From Vicugna pacos (Eukaryota; Chordata; Mammalia; Artiodactyla; Camelidae): DNA of 64,000 nucleotides. The translations under genes were made by a program, and so were the position numbers. The stretch covers positions 72,509,001 to 72,573,000 of the forward strand of contig NC_132993.1 of the NCBI RefSeq assembly GCF_048564905.1. Direction: 5' to 3'. Position 1 is the first letter of the stretch. Each line of letters begins with the position of its first letter. The notes beneath the pieces were generated by a model. The model was not told the origin of the DNA, made no database searches, and worked only from the letters and a program-made list of their open reading frames with translations. Below, piece after piece: positions 45,033 through 55,147 of this stretch.

Positions 45033-47069
45033 GGCATACTATGCAGCTATGTAAAAGAATACAGGAGTCCATAAGTTGATATGGAGTGATCTCCAGACTA
45101 AACCAGAAAGTTTTTTAAAAGCAAATATCAAAAGAGTCCAGAGTAACTATGGTATACTATTTTCATATGACAGAAGATGAAATAAGAAAGCATTCAAATA
45201 TTTGCTAATTTTGCAATAAGTAACATAGTAAGGATATATAGAATAACAATGATATTGATTATCTACAAGTGTGCTGGAGAAGAAAGTGAAAAAATGAGAG
45301 AAACTAACATTTTACTGAATCTGGCATTTTGTACAGTTTCAAATTTGGAATCATATCAATGTACTACATAATTAGAATAAACACTTTAAAAGGACAGAAA
45401 AACAAAACCCTAAAACTGAATGCAAATGGACACAAATGAACCAACAATATGCCTAAGGAATAAAATCTCCACTAAATAAAATAAAATGGAACAAAAATAA
45501 AAACACTAATTCAATTAACTTTGTACAGCAGTTCTTCAACTATATGTCCTCAGGCTAAAGAAGAAAAAGAAAAAAAGGAACTCTAAATACAACTTAAGCT
45601 TTAAAAAATTTGTTTTTATTTCTTACAGGTTTAACAATTGTGACTATTTTGTATGTACTATAATATTTAGAAAATGAGTATATTTATTTTTTGGGGATCC
45701 ATTTTTATCATTGTGGGGGGAGGAAAAATAATATGGATTGGGAAAGGCAAAATAAATTCTCTTGTAGGTATTTATGTACCTATCTGTCTATCTCGCACCC
45801 CACACCCCTGCCTTGAAACTGACATTCCACTGGCAATGAATAGACATAGCATCTAGAAAACCAGGTCCTTTTTCTTAAATACTGTTCTCCGTTAAAAGAC
45901 AGACACCAGAGAATCCTGGAGAAATAGCTAATTCCAAGACTGGGGCTGAGAAGATCAGAATGAACTGAACGTTTTTTGTGCCAGAAAATTAAGAAGTGAT
46001 CAAAAAGTGATGTTACCATGCCAAAATGACAAAGAGATCAACTTGAAGTGGGGGTTCCCTCTAGCCAAATCTGGAACAACTCAAACCTCTAATTAAGTAA
46101 AGACAGTAATGGATTATAACCCATCAAACAAAATAAGAAACTGTGAATGCATAAATCAATAAAAATACATAAACAAATAAATTAAGGAGAATAGAAAAAT
46201 TCTTCTTTACAGTACAATTATCACTTATAAATATAGAAAGACAATAGAGTTAGAAAGTTACTACTTTGTATGATCACAGGCAAGAAACAAATAATTGTTA
46301 AATTTAGAGATGAAAACTTTGCTGAAGACTAGGATATTCACATAGCCTCAAATCAGTTTCCTCAAAACTACATATTAATTACAAAAGGGACAATAACAAC
46401 TTTATAGTAAATAAACCAGCCAACACATCAACCAAGTGATCAAAATGATCATTACCACTAAGAGGGAAAAATCATCATGTGTGTCTAGATGACACCTTGA
46501 GAAGAACTTAATGTAGTATAACTAAATGTAGTTTTCCAGCCACAAAATGCATAACTTATATCTGAATATGAGGAAACACCAGCAAAACAAACACGAAGAA
46601 AATTCAAATGAAATACCAGACATATATTCTTAAAAGAAAAAAAGTCAATGTCTTGGGGGGAAAAAATTGTTCTAGATTTAACCCCTCAAGATCAAAGGAC
46701 ATTTAACAGAACCTTCAAGTATATTCATACACAATCCTGGATATCATCTCACACTGGTAAAAACAGCTAGAAAGAACATACTGGGACAGTTGAAGAAAAT
46801 GGAATGTGAAATATAGATAAAAATATTATACCAATACTAAATTTCATGAATTTGATCATTTTACTATGGTTATGTAAGAGAAGCTCCTCGTTCCGACAGA
46901 AATCATATTAAAACATTAAGTGATAAATGGCTCATGATGTATGTATCCTCACTTCAAAACGTTCAGAAAAATATTAGCTGTAGAAACATGATGAAGTAAA
47001 TGGGACAAAATATTAATTGGTGAATCTGGATAAAGTGTATTTGACATGGTTGATTATTTTTTATTCAGT

Positions 47070-47950
47070 ACTAAATATCTTGGATAAAAATTATAAGGAT
47101 TCTGAAATGTTATTTTTCTTTAAAGTAGATTAGATTTTTTGACAGCAGACAGTGTATCAGTAGATAGTCAATCAACTTCTCCCAGTGTTGATTCTATTGA
47201 GTGCTGATTAAAAGACTATTCTATCAGTTTTTGCTGTTACTTTTAAATTGTAGTCCTTACTCCTAAAGTATATGCCTTATACCTACGGTGTGGCTTGACT
47301 CCCACGGTGTCTCTTTTCTGGAGCCTCAACACAAGACTTAAAAGTATTTGAGAAGATTCTTCCAACCTTCCACTATGTGGCTGATGAGATTTCTGTTCAG
47401 TTTTTTGGCTTCCAGTTACCATTTATGGTTGGGCTTTAGTTTTAGTTTTATACTTACTTTTCTTTCCATTTTCTTTCTTTCTTTCCTTCCTTCCTTCTTT
47501 CTTGTCTCATCTTTCATATGAAAGGATTAGGAATCAACCAACAACCTGAGGGAGACTTGTCTGAAAAATTGTTTACTCACTATTGCAGCTCTCTGATTTC
47601 AAGGAATTTGCTCCTCAAGTTCCACCCAATTTGGTAACTTCAAAATCCTGCCATTGTCTCAGCCCAGTGAGATTGTTACTTTTTACTTGGGTTCTGCACC
47701 ACCATACAGTGAACTGGAAAATATCTTCAAGTAAAAGACTGGGTGAATGTGGAACTCATTGTATATGCTTCCATTGTCTGAAATGTTACCGATCCTCAAA
47801 TTCTGCCTGTGTTGGTTCCTCTCAAGTGTTTTCAAATAGTTGTTTTTATACATTTTGTCTAGCTTTTATAATTTTTCTTTGGATTTGTTTGTCTGAAACA
47901 AGTTACTTTGTTGTATCAGAACCAAAACTTTGAAAATCATTATTTGAGTT
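47070..47950. other. Non-coding interval with a pyrimidine tract
   Basis: No recognised gene. A 116-codon open stretch on the + strand (47583-47933) encodes a Cys- and Ser-rich protein with a hydrophobic F/L/I-rich end. I recognise no family, it lacks a convincing Kozak context or splice structure, and the size is within chance expectation. Confidence 0.45.
47471..47503. repeat. (TTTC/TTCC)n pyrimidine microsatellite
   Basis: Uninterrupted pyrimidines in TTTC then TTCC units, bounded by GTCTCATC. Simple-sequence repeat. Confidence 0.9.
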
Positions 47951-47954
47951 TACA

Positions 47955-48075
47955 TTTATTATTCTTATTTTAGAGATTTGCCCACAGCACAGAGGTAGTA
48001 ACAGCAGAACTGTAATTTAAATTCAGATCTTTTAATTACAAGTCCATTCATCTTTCAGTTATACCTAAAGTGTTA
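47955..48075 (+). repeat. MIR SINE remnant
   Basis: 'TTTTAGAGATTTGCCCACAG', 'ACAGAGGTAGTAACAGCAGA' and 'AATTTAAATTCAGATCTTTT' follow the MIR 3' half (…cccaaggtcacacagctagtaagtggcagagc…). Strongly diverged. Confidence 0.6.
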
Positions 48076-48169
48076 TAAGTACTTATGATAAAAGTACTTG
48101 CAGTATGTAGAATCTACTGTATACAAAATGCATTAGAACATATTTGAGTTAGGCTTGTTGACTTTCATA

Positions 48170-48228
48170 TATGCTACATATATGTGTATGTGTGTTTATA
48201 TATGAGTGTACATATATATACATATTTT
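48170..48228. repeat. TA/TG-rich simple sequence
   Basis: Interrupted alternating TATATG and TGTG units. Low complexity only. Confidence 0.8.
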
Positions 48229-48234
48229 TTTCTT

Positions 48235-49885
48235 CCAAACATAGTAGAGCTCAGCACATGTAAAACCTGTTTCTAAACATCCTATTCTAAGGTGCTATTA
48301 TTTTTGTGATATGCGTTTAGTAGACATGACTGATGCTCTCAGGAGAGGATCTAGGGCAGAAGAGAACTTAAACAGTTAACTCGATATCAAAATCGCTAGG
48401 ATGAGCCATTAACTCTAATAAAGAACATTTTTTCTTTCCTTTTTATATTTTATTCACTCATGTAATAAATAATAGTCATAATAAAATTATAAAAGTGGTA
48501 ATGATGATTTGGGTGCTTGTATAATTTCACACTTCCAGAAGGGCTACAGCATATCCCATCCATGATTGGTTGTTTAAATTATATGTCTTAAGATGGCACT
48601 TGGTATTTTAAAAAAGAAAATGTATTTCTGGAAAATTCCATCCTAAAAATAAATCTGCCTCAATTAGAAAGCTTTAGTCCTCATTCTCCTGCTCATTTAG
48701 CTTAATGAATGCCATTAGCATGGGCTGTTGATCATAATGGATAAGATATGAGTTGCTCTCCCTCTCTCCCTTATGTTTTCTAATCCAGAAAAAAAAAAAA
48801 TCCTCCATGCAGTCTGGGTTTTTATAAGCTCAGTCCTTCCTCATCACAGAATAAAGATGATAAGATAAAACAATTCATTTGGAGTTAATTTTGATAAGAA
48901 TACAATCAGATTTAAATCCTTGCTTTCCAACTTATCAGCTATGGAAATTCAAACATATTGAAGAATGTGGAAGATAATGCTTTAGACTTTAGAAGATTAA
49001 ATAATGTTTATCAAATATGTTAAATATTAATATTATTATAAGATATATAGTTTATCATTTACTCTGACAAACAGATATAGATGTACACACATAAACGTAT
49101 GTATGTACATGTGTGTATGTGTGTGTATATTTATATATGTACGTATAGCCACCAAGATATTATAATTCAAAGCTTAACCCCTCCTATTCTCAGAAAAGTT
49201 TCCTTTAGGGAATAAAACAATTTGTTTGGGACAAGCTCTCTGATTCACCAGGACAGAAGGGAAATTGATAATTAACCCATGACAATATGCCAGTGGAAGA
49301 GGGCTGAATAACACTGGCTAGATGACCAAAGTTAAAGCATCTGAACTTTTAAATGGCTTTCTGTTGATACAAGTTTACTTTTATAGCCTATTCTAGAGGG
49401 ACAAACTTATTGGTAGAAATTTCAGACCAGGAAGCTGGTACTACAGTAAAACAGAAATGAAAACATTTTTGTTTCAAAAAAAGGCCATCAAAGTGTGTCT
49501 TTCATATAAAATATGGCTCAGAATTTTTGATTTTCTGTTTTTCTGATGCAAGGAAATACTTTAAAAGATGAATCAGAAGTACCCTAGGGAGAGAGCTGGG
49601 GAAATTGTCAACCTGTTGGCAATACCAAGAAACCATGAGGGGTTAATAAATAATCTATGTCTATCATGTAGAGCCAAAAACCAGAAAAGCAAAGAAAAAA
49701 GTAAATAATAAAAAACTTCAAGAAGACATAAAAACATGAACTTAACAGAATAGGTGAAGTCTGAATGTGGAAGAGTGAGTGAACAGAGGGGAAAGAGTAT
49801 AAGAAGATGAGATAACAAAAATTCTAGAATATAGTACAAAATAGAGTTTATAAATAACAGGAGTAATAAGATATATAAAGAAATA
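48235..49885. other. Non-coding interval, partly less AT-rich
   Basis: No gene and no transposable element that I can name. 48650-48790 contains homeobox-like TAAT/ATTA cores in a region free of recognisable repeats ('TTAATGAATGCCATTAGCAT') and could be a conserved non-coding element, but this is only an impression. Open stretches on the minus strand at 49573-49933 are hydrophobic AT-driven frames. Confidence 0.4.
49080..49147. repeat. TGTA/TG/TA-rich simple sequence
   Basis: Mixed GTATGTAT, TGTGTG and TATATA units. Low complexity, probably polymorphic. Confidence 0.85.
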
Positions 49886-50020
49886 GGGGGGAAGGGTATA
49901 GCTCAAGTGGAAGAGTGCATGCTTAGCATACACTAGGTTCTGGGTTCAATCCCCAGTGCCTTCTCTAAAAATAAATAAGTAAATCTAATTACTTCCCCCC
50001 TAAAATAAATAAATAAATAA
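49886..50020 (+). mobile_element. Camelid tRNA-Ala-derived SINE, full length
   Basis: A tRNA-like head carries a box A-like 'ATAGCTCAAGTGGAAGAGTG' and box B 'GGTTCTGGGTTCAATCC' (GGTTCAATCC core). A short non-tRNA body and an A-rich tail made of AAATA units (to 50020) follow. The 'AGC' anticodon position lies in 'GCTTAGCATACAC', pointing to tRNA-Ala. RNA polymerase III promoter boxes are thus visible, although activity is not implied. This family is typical of camelids and is the main pointer to the organism. I found no clear target duplication. Confidence 0.9.
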
Positions 50021-50024
50021 CCAG

Positions 50025-50395
50025 TGAAACCCATTTGAAAAAAAAATTCTTAAAATAATAAAAAAAGAAAGGAAAAGTGTAAAATGTAGCATAAATGCAA
50101 AATTAGGGAAACAAGGAATCTTACACAGGTTTGTATTTAGCCCCATCAAAGCTTTATGAAATTGACAATAGCTGGATGCTGAGATATTTACTGTCCCCCA
50201 AATATTGGCTACAACCAGGACAGCTATTTTTCTTAAGCTGAAAACAAATATTCCAACTGGAAAATCATTAAAGGCTTGCTGACTGTCATTCTGACAGTTA
50301 CTTAGTCCTTTAGCAAAAACAGTTGGGATACTCTGCCTAAATCAAAAAGACACTCCCTCCTTGCGATCTACCATTGCAATCTGTCTCCATGGCCC
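50025..50395. other. Non-coding interval, nothing recognised
   Basis: No gene. A-rich up to 50100, then ordinary sequence. Confidence 0.5.
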
Positions 50396-50399
50396 TTAG

Positions 50400-50482
50400 A
50401 GCCAAGTGCATTTGTTATGCACAGTGGACAACAGCACAAAACTCTAGAGCCCTAGTGTCTGAGTTCAAATACTAGCTGCAAT
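50400..50482 (-). repeat. MIR SINE remnant, inverted
   Basis: 'AACTCTAGAGCCCTAGTGTC' followed by 'TGAGTTCAAATACTAGCTGC' is the reverse complement of the MIR 3' half (…gggttcaaatcccagctctgc… in the same reading). Short and diverged. Confidence 0.6.
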
Positions 50483-50489
50483 CATGAAG

Positions 50490-52955
50490 GACTTTTCTGA
50501 AGGGAGATGAAGGTTTGGAAAAACAGCTGTTGCTGAAGATACCACTTTGAACAGAAAGAGAGGGAGGCAAATATTCCAGATTCTCCCTTTCTTTCACCAT
50601 CTACTCCCCTGCCAATGTCACCACTGTCCAAACCCAGATGGAAACCAGCTGACATGGAGCCTGAGAAATGCAACCTGTAGTGATTATCCTTCCTGTGATA
50701 CCCAGCAGGACATAGAAATATTGAGAAATGAGGGCAAAGCTGTCCAGGACTATGATTGTCTAAGGAATATGATGTCATTTGTATATTAAAATTTAAATCT
50801 CAGATCATAGGTTGCTTCTTTGGGGGAAAACTATTTTTAGAGTATGTCAGTAAATAGAATATATAACTTGAAAATTCTGTATGATTTGAGACTTTTCAAA
50901 ATCTTTCATGATAGAGTCATACATGGATCTGACCAAAAAGGTGAAGATATTTTTTTTCCACAAAACTGTGGTCCCCTCAGAGATCATTAGCTTGTATTCA
51001 TTTATCTGACCAATTAAGTGATGCTTTTGAAATTGATTTTATACAGCAGAGGTGACTTCATTAGGAAAAAGTTTGGCAACTACTGTCTAAATGGTAGGGA
51101 AAAGGGTAGAAGGAAAGATTATAACAAGAGTGAACAAGAAGAAAAAGATTAAGACAGTGGAAGCTTGGACAGAAACCTGGGAGGCAGCAGTACCAGAAGC
51201 CTAGGGAGAGAAGGACAAAAAGGAAAAACAGGACCACTGAAAGCAACTACTTCCATGTGTGGTCCAGAAATGTTCCTCGGTGATTCTCAGACTAGGTTTC
51301 TGTCTGTGCTTTATGGCAGCTTCAGGTTTCTCTTTAGGAAGAAAAATAAAGTAACAAAAAGTTGAATGAAAACTAAAGCGCTTCTATTGAAGCTATGTTT
51401 GGATAGCAAAATGTTGGTTTAGGGCAGAGTATATTGGTGGAGATTGAACAAGGTCAAGAGTCTTCCCTAAGCAAACTCTGGACCTTGCTGCTAGCTCCGT
51501 TTTTTATTTCTTTGTGTATATAATGCCGAGTCTACATTAATGTATTTTCCCTCATTTGAATCAAATAAGCTTCTTTTTCATTTCATGTCACATATTATCT
51601 TGTATATGTTATTCATTTTTTCTAAAATGAAAAATAAATTCAACATTGCTTGTCAAACATCTTTATTAATCACTAATGCCCTGATGCAATGTAGCACAGA
51701 AAGCATGGCTTTTTTTTTTTTTTTAAGAATAGTAAAAATACCATTTAAAAATGTTTCTTAACTGAAGTTTTATAAACTTTCTTTGATTTATACCCTTATC
51801 TGGATAAACTTAATTTAAAATTTAGGCTTGATAAAAATGGAAAATCTTCTTATAATACGTAGCATCTTGATCACGAAGATGACATTTAATGGATTACGTG
51901 TTCATCTCTATTAATGGAAGTATGTGAAAACGTATAAATCAAACACAATTCTAGAAAACAATATAAATATCATCTTGCTTTGGTTAGTGAGTAGCATTAT
52001 GAAGAGAATTTTTCTGTCAAGTTTTTTTTTGCTGTTATTGAGGATATGAGAAGCAGAGATAGGGAACAGGTAATTCTTATGTGAAATTTTCTGATTTAAA
52101 ATGTCTTCTAAATATGCTTCCAAATGTAAACATCTTGGAATGAATAAGATTCTCTTATAAAGTGTATATACCATATGGGAGTATGAAGTCATTTTGTCAT
52201 TTACACATCATATGATAATTCTTTTAAGACAAGGTTTTTGGGTTGAAAGAGGGTAACTTTATTTGGAAGCCTCGAGTAATACAGGATTTATTAGAAGTGT
52301 ATCCACAAAGAGAAACTCAGAAAATGAACAACTGGGACATAGGAAGAGGAACTCTAAGGAGGACCTTAGTATTGGCAAATGGGTATTTATTCCAGAACAC
52401 TGCCTTAGTCTTACTCTTTTTCTGCTCTCCATTACTATGAATCATTTGTCTTACATTATACTTTCTTTTTTTCTCTGTATCTCATGGGTTTGTCTATCAC
52501 AGTTGCTGCTTCCCAGTCATTCTTATTTGGCGTTTCCTGATAAATTTATGCCCAGTCATCTCATGGTCCTTCTCACATACTTTTACCTTCAGCAACTTCT
52601 AACTATGCCATTCTTCTGCTATATTGTTAGACAAAAATTAATCCATTTGGTTAATCTTTCCTCTGTAGGCCACTTGGACCACTGCAATTGAGTTAGCTAT
52701 CCATTCATGATATAATCATTTGTGGTCAGAAACCAAATTTCCCAGATTTAGAGAAAAATCACTCATACATACTAGGTTTTATAGTAGTTTGGGTGGTGTT
52801 TTGAATGGTAGGTGATTAAACAACAGCGTGTTTTTGTTTTTGTTTTTGTTTTTAACAAAGACAAAATTTTCCCTCAGCCCCAGCTCATTTCAAATTCAGT
52901 CATGGAAGAAAGAAAACTGGTTTTCTGTTTCTAGAAGTTCGCTATAGTATATTTT
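50490..52955. other. Non-coding interval holding the window's longest open stretch
   Basis: No recognised gene. The longest open stretch in the window (52263-52691, 142 codons) begins with a polar part (about residues 1-40, rich in S, N, K, R) and continues with hydrophobic segments rich in L, F, S and Y. I recognise no family. A second + frame over 52243-52440 is also open, suggesting low local stop density rather than a gene. The DNA at 52500-52720 has the texture of a very old interspersed repeat that I cannot name. G/A-rich sequence lies around 51090-51180. Confidence 0.4.
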
Positions 52956-52959
52956 AGTC

Positions 52960-53100
52960 AAGAAAATATCTCTAATTTTGCAAATGAAGAAAGCGAGGGC
53001 CAAAGAAGGTAAGTGACATGTGCCCTATTATATATAGTTACTGGCATAGCTATGACTAATACCTAAGACTTCTATTTCTTATAGCATACTAAGCTATTTC
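52960..53100 (+). repeat. MIR SINE remnant
   Basis: 'CTAATTTTGCAAATGAAGAA', 'GCGAGGGCCAAAGAAGGTAA' and 'GTGACATGTGCCCTATTATA' follow the MIR core (…attttacagatgaggaaactgaggc…gttaagtgacttgccc…). A diverged copy. Confidence 0.75.
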
Positions 53101-53821
53101 CAATTCTTTATTTGCAACTGAACAACAGATTTTTTTTTTTATTTTTTTGCCTGTGAATGAGCAGTCTGTTTAATGTAATTCTGCAGATTGTGGCTGACCA
53201 GAGCTTTCGGGAAGGCATTAATGGATAGCCTTGAAGCTTCTGAACAGCTTGTAAACAGTTTGTCTTTCAAGGTATTGACATCAACAAAACTTATTTCTTG
53301 CTGAAGGCTTTGTCTTCTTTTTGGATATAGAATATGCAAATATAGATAGAAAATTTGGTTGGAGACAAATAATACTAGCTACATTCTGTACTTTAGACCT
53401 ATTGCATAACCCAGATTCTATTTCTGAGTTATAGTCACACCAAAAATACCATTACTTAGTAATTCACGTATTTCAAGGAGAGAAAAAATTACAAAGAGAT
53501 GGTAAGAACCTTTTTTCTGAAAATGAGATCTCTTGATTCAGAAAGTAATTAAATATGCTGCTAAACTTGAGCAGCCTGATCAAAGCTGTTGGTTGTGACC
53601 TGGGAGGAGTGAGGAGCCGTGAAAAAGCCAGAGTATCTTCTATCCTTCCCCACCCCTTCATACACTACCCAAAAGACTGTATGTTAAAATGTATGAATTT
53701 GAGATATTTGTCATACGTGGATCCAGGTGAGTCTTGAAAGATGAAATTTAGTAAGAGGAAAGCAGGACTTTTTAATAATCTACTTCACATAGAAAAAGAG
53801 AGATGAAAGGAAATTATTTAA

Positions 53822-53880
53822 TGGAAGAAATGAAAAAAAGGAGGAAGGGGCAAAGAGAAAAGGAAGGGAATGAAGGTAGA
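53822..53880. repeat. Purine-rich tract
   Basis: Nearly all A and G over about 60 bases (GGAGGAAGGGG, AAAGGAAGGGAA). Low complexity, and could form H-DNA-like structures in principle. Confidence 0.75.
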
Positions 53881-55080
53881 CAAGATTTTGTTTCAGAAAG
53901 TTTCAGGAAATAGGTAACAGGTCGTAATGTCAGCCAAGTGTTACTTGGACACTATGTGGTGCAGTAGCTTTCACACGATCTTCTGTATACATGATGCACT
54001 TCCAAGGAAATTATAATTGAAGCAAATGTATACAAAATATGTACATCATATTTCCTACCTAAATGTATGATATTACACTTAGAAATAATTATGTTCTTGA
54101 TTCTTTCTGAGAATGAAGAAAAATACAAGGGCAGGAGAATGTTATTGATAATACATTTCAAAAGAAAATAGTAACTACCTAGCTTAGTTATGTTTCTATT
54201 GATTACCATTTATAAGGTCATGTTAAAATTTTCCATGGAGGAAAAAGAAAAAGAAAAATCATGTTGTGATGCTAGGTACTAGTATTGTAAGTGGGTATAA
54301 TGCAAGTTAAATATCACAAAGCTTCTATAGTTATGCTTCTTATGTTAGAAGTGTGGCAGGTGTACTGTAGCCAAAGAACCCAAATTATAACTTTAACCAA
54401 TTTAGGAATTCTGAATGTGAGGTCCTAATAAATCTCTCAAACACAGAGTAAAAAATGGGCCCCACACTTGAAAGTATTACATCTCTGATATGATTAGACC
54501 ATGACCCAAATTTCCAAGATACTTAATAACAAAACTTTAGGTGATCTTTTCACTCTAACTGCTGGCTTGGTTTGTCCTTAGCATCATTTCCCCTAGCATT
54601 TTTTCCCCTGTGCTTTATGGAATGGAGCCAAAGCTCTAAACCAGAGGAGTTAATTGTTCACCATTGAAAATGACTGATCTATTCCATCTGGGCTGACAAT
54701 CAAATGGAACAAAAGAACACAGATCATTCATTCAAATGTTAATAGGAAATAACTTCCTCTTGTTTGGAATAATATTTTCAAACACATTTAGTTTATTTGT
54801 CACTAATAAAATAAAAGTTAATTCTTTATGTTTTCTTTTATTAATAAAAGTAAAACAAATTTAAATTATTGGTAATTGGGCTAATTTAATAAATAATAAT
54901 AGTGAAATAATTTGTTGTTCAATGTAATTATATCCTTGCCAATAATTAAACATACTTCATAATTATTTTTATAAATGAATGAAATCGGTAGCATAGGAAT
55001 TCACTCATATTCAACTCAGTTGTATTCCCTTCCCAAATTTGACTATATTGTTTCTGTCCTCATTTGACTGTTAACTGTGT

Positions 55081-55147
55081 TCTCCTCTTCCTCCTTTTTC
55101 TCTTATTCTTTCTCCTCCTCCCTTTACTCTGCCTCCTCCCCTTCCCT
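55081..55147. repeat. Pyrimidine-rich tract
   Basis: CTC/CTT-rich run (CTCCTCTTCCTCC, TTCTCCTCCTCCC, CTCCTCCCCTTCCC) with very few purines. Low complexity. Confidence 0.8.

Larger units (their letters stand above)
43625..47060 (+). mobile_element. Ancient L1, 3' half with long 3' UTR, carrying later insertions
   Basis: In sense orientation the element runs from an ORF2 portion (43655-44280: 'GTGCTAATTAATGAAGAGAC', 'AATAGCAGAAGAAAACATG', 'TTTTAAAAGACTTTTGCATG') through 'CATACTATGCAGCTATGTAA' and 'ATAAGTTGATATGGAGTGAT' (about 45072). A long 3' UTR follows ('GATCAACTTGAAGTGGGGGT' at 46037, 'TTGGTGAATCTGGATAAAGT' at about 47018). The subfamily appears to be L1ME/L1M4-like. It is interrupted by a young L1 tail and a CA microsatellite. 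Highly diverged. The middle part (45100-45900) is weakly matched and may include unrelated sequence. Confidence 0.6.

Noticed and set aside
47583-47933. 116-codon Cys/Ser-rich open stretch as a secreted or membrane protein
   Set aside because: No signal peptide at the start, no recognised domain, and length within chance expectation for 64 kb on six frames.
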